A DNA stretch of 64,000 nt from Bactericera cockerelli (Eukaryota; Arthropoda; Insecta; Hemiptera; Triozidae): positions 32,980,402 through 33,044,401 of the forward strand of contig CM044961.1 in NCBI GenBank assembly GCA_024516035.1, in the 5' to 3' direction. The first letter of the stretch is position 1; the number at the start of each line of letters is the position of its first letter. Shown in pieces: positions 33,577 to 44,056 of this stretch. The translations under genes and the position numbers were made by a program. The notes below the pieces were generated by a model. That model saw nothing but the letters and a program-made list of their open reading frames with translations, searched no databases and was not told where the DNA came from.

Positions 33577-33768
33577 TTTAATTTGCGTTTAACGTCACTT
33601 TCAACTGCATGGTCATACTATCACGACGAAGGTTTTACCCTCCATTTATAGGAATTTCACAAACCTGCTACCTACATTAACACCACCCAGCCTGGGTTGG
33701 GGAATGCGATCATCACAGTATTCACATCGCTGGACGTTGTCTAACTTTGGTGATCTTAATCCTAATAT
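33577..33768 (-). repeat. SINE-F, older copy
   Basis: The reverse-oriented core and part of the 5S head (CTAACTTTGGTGATCTTA) are present with several differences from the young copies. Confidence 0.8.
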
Positions 33769-33769
33769 G

Positions 33770-34540
33770 TGATCTTGATATGATCTTATTTAACGCACCA
33801 TGGACAATGGCTCAAGTAAATTTTTAAAGTGTGAAAAAAAGAACATATTCTGTACGAAGGAGATACCTCAAATTTGGAACGTACTTGAATCTCGAAAGGT
33901 GCCAAGCAAACCGAGTTAAACATCATTCCATTCCGTAACAACAAAATTCTTGACACTCATGGTCAATGTTTTACAGCTCATAAATAAAAACAATGAAAAG
34001 ATCACAAATATAGATAACGATGACTTAAGTACAAACAGAAAAATCCTCGACAACCACAGAAAACTTGCAAGAAATAAAAAAAGCTGACAACAAAATGCAA
34101 ACAACAACAATAAAATGTACAAAACGTAGACACAACATGTTGCCAAAGATGATAAACAAGGAAATAAAATGTTGTCAAGAAAAGAAAGAAGAAAAAGACA
34201 CAAATAAATAGATAATAAAATCAAGTTTGAAAAGTAATAAAACTATCGTAAAAACCAGGAAACTAAACACAAGGAAGAGATTACAATGAGGAAAAAAGGA
34301 AATAAGGAAACTCTGAGACTAAAGGCAGACGGCCGAGAAGGAAAAATGAAACAATGAAAGATAATGCTAAAGAAATACACACATATATTTGAACATTACA
34401 TGAAACAATCCAAGATCATCTGAAATAAGGCCATAAAAAAAAATGCTAGATAGAAAAGTCATAAATGCTGAGATATGCAGTTGAATGATTTGTAAGATAA
34501 TATAATAAGTATACATTTGCATACCTATATACATAATCTC
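33770..34540. other. A-rich sequence without a recognised gene
   Basis: No supported coding region is visible on either strand. Confidence 0.3.
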
Positions 34541-34546
34541 TATATA

Positions 34547-34779
34547 TAAAACAGAAAAAAGGACTACCTACCTACCTACCTTTGTTTGTTTGTCCGGAGT
34601 TGTTTAGCCAAAACGGTAAGAGATAGCGAAAAATGTCTCAGAATTGACCCCCCAAAACCATTATTGCTTTGTCCAGAAAAATTATAAAAAGTTCAAAAAG
34701 GCATTGCTGTCCAGCAGTACGGCCATGCCTTAGTAAATTTGAAATTTAGTCCCGTTGCAAAGCACGGGCAAACGGCTAG
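34547..34779 (+). mobile_element. Small non-autonomous Helitron, intact ends
   Basis: It starts A|TCTCTATATATAAAAC and ends GGCAAACGGCTAG|T. The CCGTTGCAAAGCACGG hairpin lies 10 bp before the CTAG terminus. Its second half matches the Helitron at 16113-16367. Confidence 0.85.
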
Positions 34780-34793
34780 TACCTAAATGGGAG

Positions 34794-35157
34794 CCAGCCT
34801 CCGTGGCGTAACGGTTGTGACTACTACCCGTAGTCCAGAGATCCTGAATTCGATACTCGGTCGGAGCAGATTTTTCACAGGAAATTCTGTTCGCTGCGTA
34901 CAAGTGAGGTTGGCATTTCCGGCCCTACAAAGGCTGGGTGAGGTTAATGTGGGTAGCTGGTGCGATTCCCAGCGAATAGAGGGTAACATCCCCGTCCTGA
35001 TCAGGACGTTAATACCAAATAGAATCGTTGGCGTTAGGAAGGGCATCCAGCCCCAAAAAATGTGCCAAAACCAACCAACCTCAACCATGAGGTTGAACAA
35101 TGTCGACCCTGCTCAAGCGGACAAGACAGAGTAAAAGAAGAAGAAAAAAAAGATAAT
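34794..35157 (+). mobile_element. SINE-E: tRNA-headed SINE with the same core as the 5S SINEs
   Basis: The head has GCCTCCGTGGCGTAACGG (A box) and a GAATTCGATACTC B-box region. It is followed by the core GGCTGGGTGAGGTTAATGTG and AATAGAGGGTAACATCCCCG, a CGTCCTGATCAGGACG palindrome, and an A-rich AAGAAGAAAA tail. The 13-bp target duplication ACCTAAATGGGAG is at 34781-34793 and 35158-35170. It landed two bases beyond the Helitron end. Confidence 0.92.
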
Positions 35158-35185
35158 ACCTAAATGGGAGGTATTATGTAATTTC

Positions 35186-35295
35186 TCGCCCATCAGAGGG
35201 TAGGCATACTACGGGATGAGTAGGCTACAACACAGACCACAAGCGTCTACAGTAGCTGCTGTTTCATGGCTTCGGCAATGCCTCATTGTATAGAG
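35186..35295. repeat. Dispersed repeat R3 (inverted relative at 45535-45660)
   Basis: CGCCCATCAGAGGG, CATACTACGGGATG and ACAGACCACAAGCGT all recur in reverse in 45535-45660. Class unknown. Confidence 0.65.
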
Positions 35296-35430
35296 TAGGG
35301 TGGTTAAAATTGAATATAGGGCCATGCCTCGTGCAGCAGCTCGGGTGCAGTCTTGTCCAACATACATATTTTTCCTTACACAGTCAACCGCTTTTCAAAA
35401 GAGTTAAATTTGCTTCTATTTCTGTCTGTC

Positions 35431-35650
35431 TGTCCCGGTAGCTCAGTGGTAAAGCCGGCACTAGGTGAAACCAGAGATTTCAGTGGTCGTGGGTTCGAAA
35501 CCCAGCCGGGACATGACAAGTTATCCTCAAATTAGGGATTTTTACCACATAATAATACGTCTTGGGCTTACTGCTGGAATAATGGGACTCTAATAGTCTT
35601 AATCGGGCAGTATAAATATTATAAATAAGGGGATATTATTATCATTATTA
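35431..35650 (+). repeat. SINE-D, nearly complete
   Basis: The head TCCCGGTAGCTCAGTGGTAA to CCCAGCCGGGAC has a paired acceptor stem (TCCCGG/CCGGGA) and a perfect T arm. The tail contains TTGGGCTTACTGCTGGAATA and TCGGGCAGTATAAAT and ends in ATTATTATC. Confidence 0.85.
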
Positions 35651-35814
35651 TTTCAATTCTGCAAAACCTATGTTTTTTACGTCTTTCATGACAAGATTCT
35701 CAAATAGCTTGAGCTCTTCCACCCAACCATTTGTTACCGACTAGTAGTCAGCAAGTATAGAAATAGAAGGAAATAAGAGAAGCAAGAGAGGAATAAGAAA
35801 AAGATGTAGAAAAG

Positions 35815-35952
35815 ATCAATAATAACACTTTCGTGATACCACAACTACTCAAACTCGCTTGACTAAATCCACGCTGAAACCACGGGACTTGAACCACCGA
35901 CCTCCAGGTTACAAGTCCGCTGCCTTATCGATCAAGCTACTGAGGTGGGTAC
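35815..35952 (-). repeat. SINE-C
   Basis: Complete reverse copy: head with CTTGTAACCTGGAGGTCGGT and the tail with GTGGTATCACGAAAGTG. Confidence 0.85.
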
Positions 35953-35954
35953 AT

Positions 35955-36455
35955 TGGTTGGCAACGTTGCATCAGTTGAGAGAGGTCACGTATTTTTATA
36001 GCTCCCGAATTTTCCAAGTTATTAATTAATTAAAGTACAGTTCAAAGTTAAAAAAGTGTTTAATTAAGTGAATTAGTGTCCAAACTTTATTTTGTGCTAA
36101 TCCAAGTTCAGTTTTTCTTCCTGCAACTGCCGTAAGTCAAAATTCAATAAGTCAACACAAATATCCATTGTCAAATACAAGATGGCTAAAATTGCCGTGT
36201 AAAGCTTCGGCTTGGTAATCTCAGAAATTAGAGCAATTAAAATTTAAAAATATTAATGATATGCGCCTGCGCTAGATAAATTTACATCTGGTTCATCATC
36301 ACTCTACTCTAAACAGACAAAAGAGAGCGTCACTGAAGTCATTGATAAGATCAAGGTCACACTTACTATCATTGATTACTTATCAATACTACACATTGGA
36401 TCTTCGCTGAGAGCTTCGTTCACAACTAGCGCCTTGAGTCGGGGGACATGTTGTA
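35955..36455. other. Sequence without a recognised gene
   Basis: No ORF or repeat partner is evident. Confidence 0.3.
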
Positions 36456-36458
36456 ATA

Positions 36459-39144
36459 CAGGGTGGACCAAAAAAACGTTTACACCCGTTAATGGTAGAT
36501 TACTGACGACATTTCCAGGCCGGATCTGCAATCCGTTTTTTCGGATTCGCCTTTATAACTGCACAAAGTGATTTTTTGCAACTTTCTGAAAAAGTCCGAC
36601 TTTAGCTTATTCTTCTGGTCAGAACTTTTTTCCTGTTAAAGATGAGTTGATTCTGAACAATTCTGCAGAAAGCCAACAAAATTTCGATGTTTCTAGCTAC
36701 ACTACTTTGTTTTTTACGGTTTGGTTTGTCATATTTTTTTACACCCTAACAGAAAAAAACACCCAAAAAAACTTTTTTACTAAATAAAACACTCGACATT
36801 TGTCCGAACAAATTTTGGCACAGACATGGGCAAGTTTGATAAAAGTTGGCGGCCGCCCCGAGGATGCTAAAAAATAATTTTACGATTTTTTATCACGTGA
36901 TCTTCTGGGAAAAATTATTAGATGTTTGCCAAAAACTCATGAAAAATCCTAAGAGTTTTCTAGTTGTAGACTGTGTAAGGGCGTCTTGTATTGTTTACCA
37001 AAGTTGTTTACATTGCTTTTTTTGAATACCGCGGTATCACACGCCTTCATCAGCCAGTTTAGGAAAATTCAAATGATAATTTTCGTTCTTTTCAGATTGT
37101 CAGTGGTGTTAGCTGAATGTGGTAGTGCTAAAAGTGTTAGTCGCATGACCGAGGTTCAATTCTCGGAAGTCAATATTATTTTAACTATAAAAAAAATCTG
37201 ATGGAATATTTTATTCGTACCTGTATCTGACCTGTTGTAACACCAACAACTTATGGTTTTTTTGGGGATAATACCATCTGTAAAATGAGTTATATCAGAT
37301 ACTATTGGTATCACAATACACATTATTATTATTCATGTACGCCCCTGAGAGACTGCCTTGATAATGTAATGATGGTTTTTTTTATGCTTCCCTACGAGAG
37401 AGAAAAAAAAACTAGATTTTCTTAACGAAAATAGAGTTTATGAAATGAAGCCAGGTAAATATGTAGGTAGGTTCTTCTATCATAAACAATACTAATTAAA
37501 TAACAAATATTTATCGATTGCCAACTCTTAATAGAAATCTTGAAAAAGACAAGATAATATTTTGAAAATTAAGAAACTTTTGCAGTCTTTATTATGTTTT
37601 ATGCTACCTATTTTGATAAAAGCAAAAAGGTATTTTAAAAAAAAAACATTTTGTGTTAGTATGTTCAATGAGGAACGATTAGAAGCGCACGATTAGGTAA
37701 GCTAGTCACTTGCCATGCGGAAGAAAAATAAAGAAATAAATAAATGTGTTTCTATGTGTTATTATATCACAATTTTTAGTGGGCAGCGTAGAATTATAGG
37801 ACTTTACCATATCTTTTAATATCCTAATATCTTATTTTTGCCTATAATTCCGCCACTGGTCGCTGCTCACATTAAAGCAGCTACTCATTTTTCCTCATGA
37901 GGTATGAGTGGACCCCGAACACCCAAGAACAGAGCAGAAAAAATCCTGTCCCGCTGGGGATCGAACCCAGGTCACCGTGCGTGCAATGGCTAGCGCGCTA
38001 ACTCACTCGGCCACGGTGACTTCTGACTACAAAATAAAAAAGACTGTTGCCATTTTTTATTTAGCCATAGTACACACTATGGATTCTCCTCACACAAATT
38101 TTTGAAACCAATGGTCCCTCTACCTTCTTGCCTCTCTCTCTCTCTTTCGCTCTCTCTCTCTCTCCCTTCTCAATTCCCTCAGAGGAACTGTTGGAAGTGG
38201 CGTCTACCTTCCTGGATGCAAAGGTTGAACCTCTTCATCATGTTCCCTCGAATATTGCGGAAGATTCCAGGTTTTTCTGTCAGGTCATCTAATGCCAACA
38301 GGATTCTTGCTACCAGATTCTGCTACTCTTGCGTCTCCACTGGTATTTCGTAAACTATGTTTTTCACGTGATCCCAAATGTTCCTGTTGGCAGCTCCATA
38401 TGCTAAATGCATATCTGCCATTTCAGCATCCGAATAATAATAATTATGTAACTTGTACTTAAAAAAAACTCAAGAAGTTTAAAGATAATATTTCATAGAA
38501 TGCAGAAAAATATGCTTGAAAACTATCATCGAGAAACAAACAATTATTCATTTGACTGGCCTTTAATTAATTCCAAGGAAAATAATTATCAGACATAAAT
38601 TAGCTAATTACTCTTTGAGTACAAGACGACCCTACACGGTCAACACTTTTAAGATTTTGAACATCATTTTTTGAGACTTACCTGGTTCGTTTTCCCAGAA
38701 GATCACGTAATAAAAAATCGTAAAATTATTTTTTAGCATCCTTGGGTTGGCCGCCAACTTTTATCAAACTTGCCCGGGTCTGTGCCAAAATTTGCTCGGG
38801 AAAATCTGGAGTGTTTCAAAGTGTAAAAAACTTACATGAGAATTTTTTTTCTATTCAGGTGTAAAAAAAGATGCGAAACCAAACCGTAAAAAACAAAGTA
38901 GTGTAGCTAGAAACATCGAAATTTTGTTGGCTTTCTGCAGAATTGTTCAGAATCAACTCATCTCTAACAGGAAAAAAGTTCTGACCTGAAGAATAAGCTA
39001 AAGTCGGACTTTTTCAGAAAGTTGCAAAAAATCACTTTGTGCAGTTATAAAGGCGAATCCGAAAAAACGGATTGCAGATCCGGGCTGGAAATGTCGTCAG
39101 TAATCTACCATTAACGGGTGTAAACGTTTTTTTGGTCCACCCTG
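36459..39144. mobile_element. Palindromic element P3 (2686 bp)
   Basis: The ends are AATA|CAGGGTGGACC and GGTCCACCCTG|TATA. The arms (36459-36950 and 38690-39144) are inverted copies carrying GATTACTGACGACATTTCC and ACTGCACAAAGTGATTTTT. The 1.7-kb interior is unrelated and holds a SINE-A, a tRNA-like piece at 37085-37165 and TC repeats at 38131-38166. The right end stops about 25 bp from the presumed LINE start. Confidence 0.88.
37740..38030 (-). repeat. SINE-A with tail
   Basis: The reverse strand runs GTCACCGTGGCCGAGTGAGT, CTGGGTTCGATCCCCAGCGG, CTCATACCTCATGAGG, and a tail with ATAATTCTACGCTGCCCAC. It lies in the loop of P3. Confidence 0.85.
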
Positions 39145-39280
39145 TATATGCAATGTGCCAGTAAGCAATACAAAGTGGACGAGAGTACCTATCGTCGCGT
39201 CGTAAGTCCGTGTTCAGTGTGGAAATCTTAACTTTCTTTGATTATAACTTTTAGAGTCTCAGAGTTTGAAGTTCAAAACA

Positions 39281-40222
39281 ATGGCAGATAAAGGACAACC
39301 ATCGAACGCTGACATATTGGAGGCCATATCCAACATGAAAATGGAAGTCAATAATAATGTGAATTTACAGATCTTTGAGCTGAAGCAAACTATTGAAGAT
39401 AATAACAAAATCGCAGAGGAGAAAAACGTCATCTTAGAAAATCACCTGAAGGACCACGACAAAAAGTTTGACAATGCCTACAAAAGAGATATTAAAAAGA
39501 ATATCGTAGTGTATGGATGGGATGAACTAAAAAACAAGCCTCGATATATTATGCGAGAAAAATTTCTTGAGCTGTTGCATGGAAGACTGGAATTGCAAGA
39601 AGTTCGAAATTTTGACATCCATGATATCAGAACGGTAGGTGCTAACAAAAATGTGGTGGTGGTATCAGTCTGTTCGGCATATCTCGCTCATTTGATTATA
39701 TCCAAAGGCTTTAAATTGTCCGGATCGAAGATATACTTAGCTCATGATTTATCCCCTGAAGAAAGAAAGGCTAAGAAGAAACTTCTTGAGCATAAAAAGG
39801 AATTCAAAAACGCAGGGAAAACTTGCGAACTTAAGAACAATGCTCTTGTTGTGGATGGACAGACATACACATTGGAACAGTTAGAATCGGGCAAGGCGGA
39901 AATACCTGCTACGGCTGCTGCGGCTGTTAATATGGAAGCCAACAAGAAACGCCAACGAGCCGAGTTTGAATCACCCGAGGACGAAAAAAACAGGAAAAGA
40001 AATAATCTAAACTTAAGTGATAATACCATTGAGGTTATGATGATAGATACCAACGATTCTACTGAGAATTATTCTACTCCAAAATCACAAGTACAGCAGA
40101 CATCAGAAGCAGGCGGGAGTCGAAACTTGAGTCAGACAGTCCTTACGTCTTATTTTCAGAATCACGATACCGATGATCAAGATAACACAGTCATTCAAGC
40201 AACTGAAAATGAAAAAAACTAG
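39281..40222 (+). CDS. LINE ORF1 protein (coiled coil plus RRM-like, 313 aa)
   Basis: Likely the RNA-binding chaperone that coats the LINE RNA. Residues about 1-60 are a charged heptad-rich stretch (ISNMKMEVNNNVNLQIFELK). An RRM-like region follows, beginning IKKNIVVYGWDEL and including a VVVVSV strand, and then a basic segment (SPEERKAKKKLLEHKKEFKN). This order recalls L1-type ORF1p. The C-terminal third is Ser/Asp/Thr-rich with a nuclear-signal-like KNRKRNN. I chose the ATG at 39281 for its good context (AAACAATGG); an in-frame ATG exists 15 nt upstream. The frame ends in AAA AAC TAG, which overlaps the frameshift site into ORF2. No interruptions are seen, unusual for a LINE copy of any age. 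Confidence 0.8.
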   Translation: MADKGQPSNADILEAISNMKMEVNNNVNLQIFELKQTIEDNNKIAEEKNVILENHLKDHDKKFDNAYKRDIKKNIVVYGWDELKNKPRYIMREKFLELLHGRLELQEVRNFDIHDIRTVGANKNVVVVSVCSAYLAHLIISKGFKLSGSKIYLAHDLSPEERKAKKKLLEHKKEFKNAGKTCELKNNALVVDGQTYTLEQLESGKAEIPATAAAAVNMEANKKRQRAEFESPEDEKNRKRNNLNLSDNTIEVMMIDTNDSTENYSTPKSQVQQTSEAGGSRNLSQTVLTSYFQNHDTDDQDNTVIQATENEKN

Positions 40223-40252
40223 TGTCGGGGCATCTTGAGCTACAGGGTGCCC
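40213..40252 (+). promoter_or_regulatory. Predicted -1 ribosomal frameshift site joining ORF1 to ORF2
   Basis: The heptamer A AAA AAC (40213-40219) is in the ORF1 zero frame and is followed directly by the ORF1 stop TAG (40220-40222). Eight bases after the heptamer, GGGCATC (40228-40234) pairs with GGTGCCC (40246-40252) with one G-U pair, forming a stem with an 11-nt loop. A -1 shift continues as CTA GTG TCG into ORF2, which has no ATG near its start. Loop bases TTGAG (40235-40239) could pair with CTCAA (40282-40286) in a pseudoknot. Confidence 0.7.
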
Positions 40253-41294
40253 TAAAAATCGGTTTTTGGAATGTATACGGACTCAAACAGCTGGTGAACT
40301 TATGTCTCGAAGATCTAGAAGAGTTGTTAACTTGGAATATTATATGCGTTTCTGAAACATGGGAACAAGAGATGCCATCTTTACCAAAATTATTGAGCCA
40401 TTACAACATGGTTTTCTCCAGGGCTGTAAAAGACAAGCAACGTGGAAGAGCTAGTGGCGGCCTCATTACATTGATTAAAAAGGAGCTTGAATATCGAGTC
40501 CTTGATATATCAAATTTATGGATTTTTATTGAAATCAATTTTCCCCAAAACTTACACTTAGTGTTGGGAAATGTGTACATAAGTCCCGCGTACCATATGG
40601 AGCAAGCACTTAATTCACTGAAATTATGTTTCGAAGATTTAAATTATCACATGGAAAATGGGTATGTTATTATTGGTGGTGATACCAACGCGAGAATCTC
40701 GGACTGCAGTTACATTGAAGAGATATTGGCAGAGGAATGTGGTCTAGCAGCACAAAGGATATCGTTGGATGAAGTGTTAAATAAGAGAGGCGAAGAGTTG
40801 ATAGAATTAATGGAAGATAATGGACTTTTGGTACTGAACGGTAGGACTCCAGGGGATATTCCAGGCCAGTATACTTGTGTAAGAGAAACTGGGAAAAGTG
40901 TTGTGGATTTAGTCTGGGGTAGTCTGGAGGCTTGCGGATCAGTGCTAAAACTTGAAGTGTCAGACGTTATCCTTAGTTCGGACCACCTCCCGGTAATACT
41001 CACCCTTAACATACAACACAAAGTCACTCAACCTGACGAAAAGTCTGTGGTAATACAATTTCAATGGGACAAAGACAAAAAAAGCGAATTCCAACAAAAA
41101 ATAAATTCCAGCCCTCTACCTACCAGCACCGAGCAGGTATATGACACGTTGATAGGTACACTACTGAAAGCGGCAGAAGATACAGGAATGATACATGAGA
41201 TAACTAGAGGGGGTACAGCCTACAAGAAGCCGTGGTATAATAAAGATTGCCGCACGCTAAAAAAGAAAATTAGAAAAATGTACCGTCAGTGGAA
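40219..41294 (+). CDS. LINE ORF2, part 1: apurinic-type endonuclease
   Basis: This domain nicks the target DNA to prime reverse transcription. Visible EEP/APE motifs are: an N-terminal IGFWNVYGLK strand and Asn, the SETWEQE motif with the metal-binding Glu, GGLITLIKK, GDTNARISD (Asp and Asn of the active site), and SSDHLPVILTL with the catalytic Asp-His near the end. The frame has no early ATG (its first codon after the overlap is GTG), which fits translation as an ORF1-ORF2 fusion by frameshift. It runs cleanly to RKMYRQW and is then cut by the SINE at 41295. All key residues are present, so the endonuclease itself looks undamaged. Confidence 0.85.
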
Positions 41295-41637
41295 AAATGG
41301 AGCAGCCTCCGTGGCGTAATGGTTGTGACTACTGCCCGTAGTCCGGAGTTCCCGAGTTCAACTCCCGGTTGGGGCAGACTTTTCGACGAAAATTCTGTTC
41401 CATTCAAACACGTGAGGCTGGCATTTCCGGCCCTACCCAGGCTGGGTGAGGTTAATGTGGGTAGCTGGTACGATTCCCAGCGAATGGAGGGTAAAACCCC
41501 CGTCCTGACTATCTATCTCAGTCAGGACGTTAAAACCAAATAGAATCAACTGGTCACAATAGATCTAATTAGGTCGCAGTGTTAATTGTAAGGGTTTCAC
41601 TTAAAACCCTGCAACCAGGTCAGATAATAAAATAATA
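41295..41637 (+). mobile_element. SINE-E inserted in LINE ORF2
   Basis: It is flanked by the 13-bp duplication ACCGTCAGTGGAA (41282-41294 and 41638-41650). The head has GCCTCCGTGGCGTAATGG and CGAGTTCAACTCCCG. The core is shared with SINE-F, followed by an imperfect GTCCTGAC...GTCAGGAC hairpin. Its 3' part (TCGCAGTGTTAATTGTAAGG to AATAAAATAATAA) differs from the copy at 34794. Confidence 0.93.
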
Positions 41638-41918
41638 ACCGTCAGTGGAAGAGAAAACCTAACGAGGAGGACTTGAAATGTTTTCTGGAGTCCAAAAAGA
41701 AATTTTCCAGACTCTGTTTCAACCTAAAAAATCAATATGAAAAAGAAAAGAAAAATAAACTCACAAATATCAGAAATTCTCAAGAGTTCTGGGACACAGT
41801 CAGGAAATACAAACCTAGAAAAGAAAATAAGAGCAAAATAATTCCTATGCAAGTATGGACTGATTATTTAAAGAACAAACTGCCCGAAACTGAAACCCGC
41901 CCTGACACATTGTTCACT
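41638..41918 (+). CDS. LINE ORF2, part 2: linker between endonuclease and reverse transcriptase
   Basis: After the SINE the frame resumes at RQWKRKPNEEDLKCFLESKK and runs through a basic linker (NQYEKEKKNKLTNIRNSQEF) to ETETRPDTLFT, where it is cut at 41918. This is the usual lysine-rich spacer between the EN and RT domains of LINEs. The open frame that continues past 41918 into the insertion is accidental. Confidence 0.8.
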
Positions 41919-42415
41919 AGGGTGGGCCGAAAAAAGCGAATTTTTGAATCGAAAATTTTAATAGCAAAAAAAAGTTGCAGCATGGTTAGACGTTTCCAAA
42001 AATATTACTTTTGTCAAAATTGGATGTTATCTTCCACTGCCGCAAAGCGGTTGAAGTTTGGCGGAAAAGTCGAAAAATGGCATTTTGGACCCCACTTTAA
42101 GAAATTTATAAAAATAGTAGATGAACATCTAAGAAGCTCAAATCTGTTTCAAATTACTCAATTTCAATATACTGGCGAACATGAGTAGAGCAATGTAGAG
42201 GTTCAGATGAAACTCCATACAATCAACACTGCGACCTGGTGAAATCTATTGTAACCTAAAATCACAGCTAAATCAAACATCAAAAATGATGTGCTGAACT
42301 TGAGCGATTTAAGGAAAAAAAATCGAAAATTGAACGAATATGAAAAATGACATCGCTCTATTGTTTTCCTCGTTTAGATTTTCATGACAGTTTACAAATA
42401 ATACGTCAGTACGTC
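41919..42415. other. Left terminal 0.5 kb of the large insertion
   Basis: Unrecognised sequence. A (CA)n tract follows at 42416-42495. Confidence 0.4.
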
Positions 42416-42495
42416 ACACACACACACACACACAAACACACACACCATACACACCCCTCCCCCACACACAACGCCCCCCCAAGCACACACACACC
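42416..42495 (+). repeat. (CA)n microsatellite, imperfect
   Basis: CACACA runs interrupted by C-rich segments. Confidence 0.9.
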
Positions 42496-42507
42496 TAGTT
42501 TATTCAC

Positions 42508-43243
42508 CTAAAAAACACTGCCAATTATGGACTCTATACTTCCTTGTGATTGTTTCACATTGTTAACACGTGCCAATTTTGAGATTTTATACTAAATTAC
42601 TTGTATCTCCAAAACGACTGCACCGATTTTCTTCAAATTTGTTTTATATGGTAGAAAATCGTTTTTTCTACATTCTAGATTCCACAAAAATTTCTGTATC
42701 GGCAAGTCGTGGTCCTTATTTTTTGACTTTTTTGTCCAAAATTTCGGATTTTCTTAAATATCAGAGTCTAATTATAATTAATTAAAAAATATATATAAAT
42801 AGCCTATGTAAAACAATTATATGCATACACACACAAAATTTCATTAAAATCGAGTGTACCGTTCACGAGATATAAGCGTTTAAGTAAAAAGTTAGTGGTC
42901 AGGCGCATGGGCTCTTTCACCAAGAACCGCTAGTACGAATTCAATTAATTTAAAATGGGACCATCTACAGAATGTTTCCTAGATGTGTGCAAAATTTCAT
43001 CAAAATCGGTCGAGTAGTTTCCGAGATTTGCGCGTTACAAGGAATCGTTTTAACAGACAGACAGACCGACAGACCGACAGAACGACAGACCGACAGACAG
43101 ACACAAAACCAAATTTGCTCAGGAGGTTATGAAACGTCCAGAAATCTGAAAAAAATTGAAATCGGAGCAAAAAAATATTTTTTTTTACAAAAACGAACAC
43201 AATACTTCCGATTTCTAATATTAGAAATTTCTCGGAAGTAAAA
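42508..43243 (-). mobile_element. Element K, copy 2
   Basis: It matches 17622-18335 in reverse along its length, including the (CAGA)n run (43051-43102) and the terminal hairpin ACTTCCGATTTC...GAAATTTCTCGGAAGT at 43204-43241. Confidence 0.8.
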
Positions 43244-43559
43244 TGTGATTTATGAATTTACATTGTCGGCAATATCAACATGACTAACTGGAAGGTATCT
43301 TCGTATTCTATAAATTTGGAACCAAACCATAATTATTAGTGAACAGGAAATATTGTAATTTTAATGCTGCTGAGTAACCTTACCTATAGGTTTTTTATAT
43401 TCGGGACTTCTGCTTCTTCCGGCTCAATTGCTATTCATCAATATTGTTTTCCGTTTGAATTTATTTTCTTACATTGTTTTATATCTTTTATAATTATATA
43501 AATCTTTTATATAAACGAATATATAAACTGTATATATCTATAAAGTTGAGAAACACCTG

Positions 43560-43858
43560 GTGAATGGTAAATAGCCCAGCAATACGAATTTGTGCCTTTC
43601 GCTGTCGAAACCTACGGTTCTTTTGGACCAGATACTTTAGGATTATTAAAATCTGTTTCCAAAGGTGCAGGAGACGAGGGATCAGAGAGCAGGAAATTTC
43701 TTAACTCAGAGATTAGGCATTGCTATAATTAGAAGGAATGTAGCATCTGTACTTGGCACACTACCCAAGGATGATTGTTTGAAAGAAGTATATAATATTA
43801 TATAAATAAACTAAGTTCTCATTTGATTTACTAAAAAAAAAAAAAAAAAAAAAAAAAA
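43560..43858 (+). mobile_element. 5'-truncated LINE with poly-A tail
   Basis: Broken frames read FVPFAVETYGSFGPDTL and, with a frameshift, RLGIAIIRRNVASVLGTLP. This is the C-terminal signature of a LINE polyprotein, the same type as at 2855-3020. An untemplated-looking run of about 26 A closes it at 43858. It lies just upstream of the secreted-protein gene. Confidence 0.7.
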
Positions 43859-43995
43859 CGATAGAATATGGATATCTAAACTAAGATATATAAGACATTA
43901 TTAAGTTGAAAAACACTTGTTGAATATAATAAAATAAGGATATACATAAGGATATAATAAATTAATATTTTTTTTACAAAGAATATATCTGAATC

Positions 43996-44056
43996 ATGTA
44001 TCACACCTCGGGTTGGTCGCTTTCGCTCGTCGCTTTCATCTACCTTACACTACCAG
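43996..44056 (+). CDS. Secreted-protein gene, exon 1 (signal peptide)
   Basis: ATG followed by 20 codons encoding a short polar start, a hydrophobic core and LTLP, ending CCAG|GTGAGT after one base of a Gly codon. Nearly the whole exon is leader sequence, a common layout in arthropod secreted and salivary or venom-type genes. Confidence 0.65.

Noticed and set aside
41673..42188. A 171-aa ORF reading from the LINE linker into the large insertion
   Set aside because: It crosses the TGTTCACT breakpoint; the part after 41918 is accidental.
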